This document shows positions 5,289 to 5,610 of a stretch of 5,610 nucleotides of DNA, one piece after another. Numbering within the stretch: the stretch's first letter is position 1; every line of letters begins with the position of its first letter. Origin of the DNA: Alphaproteobacteria bacterium (GTDB lineage Bacteria; Pseudomonadota; Alphaproteobacteria; Micavibrionales; SZUA-601); contig JAQGJA010000018.1 in assembly GCA_028290805.1 (NCBI GenBank), forward strand, positions 1-5,610, given 5' to 3'. Below the pieces are notes generated by a model that searched no databases, had not been told where the DNA came from, and saw nothing but the letters and a program-made list of their open reading frames with translations. The position numbers and the translations under genes are program-made.

Positions 5289-5468
5289 ATGATTTTCACC
5301 CGAAGAAAAAAATTGTTGATTATGTGGGCTTTGTCCATTGTTCTGGCTGGAATTCTCATCGGCGTTACATCAGGCCAAACCGGCTTTGGCTGGGCAGCAG
5401 GATTCTCTTTAATTGCAATTTCTTTAGGTGTTCCGCTGATGCGGGCTTTTACTGAGTTCTCTAAATAA
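5289..5468 (+). CDS. Small two-helix membrane protein, 59 residues, uncharacterised
   Basis: A short gene with ATG 5289, TAA 5466-5468 and a good Shine-Dalgarno. The protein starts with a basic patch (TRRKK, residues 4-8), then a hydrophobic helix at about 9-26 (LLIMWALSIVLAGILIGV). A short Gly/Gln/Thr-containing turn (27-33) is followed by a second helix at about 35-51 (AAGFSLIAISLGVPL), and the tail is short and mixed in charge. By the positive-inside rule both ends should face the cytoplasm (inference). The repeated small residues in the helices would allow tight packing. I do not recognise a family. It sits 17 bases after the tRNA-Pro and 17 bases before the next gene, so it is probably on the same transcript as one or both. 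A run of seven A within codons 6-8 is a possible slippage point. Confidence 0.7.
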   Translation: MIFTRRKKLLIMWALSIVLAGILIGVTSGQTGFGWAAGFSLIAISLGVPLMRAFTEFSK

Positions 5469-5485
5469 TCTTATATTAAGGTTCC

Positions 5486-5610
5486 ATGATCCAAAGAATA
5501 GGCCGCTATTTGACCACGGACGATGACGGCTATCTTGTGCCCGATGTTGCCGCGTCGCTGATCCCGCCGCACTGGCAAGAATTGATCGAAGCCATTCTGG
5601 CATTTATCGG
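5486..5610 (+). CDS. N-terminal part of an unidentified protein (runs off the window)
   Basis: ATG 5486 is followed by an open frame to the window edge (41 full codons). AAGG (5478-5481) lies 4 bases upstream as a ribosome-binding site. The start reads MIQRIGRYLTTDDDGYLVPD, followed by a helix-like stretch with PPHWQELIEAILAF. It is soluble in character, with no signal peptide. The W-x-x-x-I-E-A-x-x-x-F pattern is reminiscent of the helix before the catalytic GS motif in some nucleotidyltransferase-fold proteins, but that motif would lie outside the window, so this is only a guess. It follows the small membrane gene by 17 bases in the same direction. Confidence 0.6.
   Translation, partial: MIQRIGRYLTTDDDGYLVPDVAASLIPPHWQELIEAILAFI

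Noticed and set aside
5174..5455. Plus-strand open frame of 93 codons
   Set aside because: It crosses the whole tRNA-Pro and then runs out of frame through the small membrane gene, which has the better ribosome-binding site and a convincing two-helix protein.
5448..5477. TTTACT / TATATT as a promoter for the last gene
   Set aside because: Transcription would start at about 5484, after the Shine-Dalgarno AAGG at 5478-5481, leaving that site unused. Co-transcription with the small membrane gene is simpler.

Overview
The window looks like chromosomal DNA of a Gram-negative bacterium. It is compact and of moderate GC content. The mix of an EttA-type ABC-F ATPase, a FosA-type thiol transferase, a TerD protein and a CCA-encoded tRNA-Pro fits Proteobacteria, most likely an alphaproteobacterium. 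That placement is inference; no lineage marker was tested. Every complete gene except an unrecognised 167-residue protein and a 59-residue membrane protein can be placed in a family.

Layout, left to right. (1) Positions 1-177, minus strand: the N-terminal part of an AIM24/TIGR00266-family protein. It is divergent from (2) an unrecognised plus-strand gene ending at 733 with a Gly-rich, Pro-rich tail. The two share a short AT-rich spacer holding a symmetrical -10-like sequence. (3) Positions 757-877: a palindromic, MITE/REP-like element in the convergent gap. (4) Positions 886-1485, minus strand: a TerD-family calcium-binding stress protein. (5) A divergent promoter region (1486-1604) with a good sigma70-type promoter facing right and a small palindrome next to its -35. 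(6) Positions 1605-5128: four genes packed with overlaps of 4, 29 and 4 bases: ettA (ribosome-associated ABC-F ATPase), a FosA-like metalloenzyme, a PhnP-like metallo-beta-lactamase-fold hydrolase, and an AlkA/MAG-type DNA glycosylase. (7) Positions 5195-5271: tRNA-Pro(TGG). (8) Positions 5289-5468: a 59-residue two-helix membrane protein whose Shine-Dalgarno lies 6 bases beyond the tRNA CCA end. (9) From 5486: the start of another gene that runs out of the window.

How they fit together. The four-gene block is almost certainly one transcript with translational coupling. It joins control of translation under low energy (EttA) with electrophile detoxification (FosA-like), an uncharacterised phosphodiesterase-type hydrolase and alkylation repair, so a stress-adaptation operon is a reasonable inference. 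The left part (AIM24 and TerD) also belongs to families tied to envelope or chemical stress. I see no CRISPR array, transposase gene, phage gene or rRNA. The less ordinary points are the residue changes in the FosA-like and MBL active sites, the palindromic element, the bidirectional -10, and the membrane microprotein tied to the tRNA. None of these by itself proves a new system.
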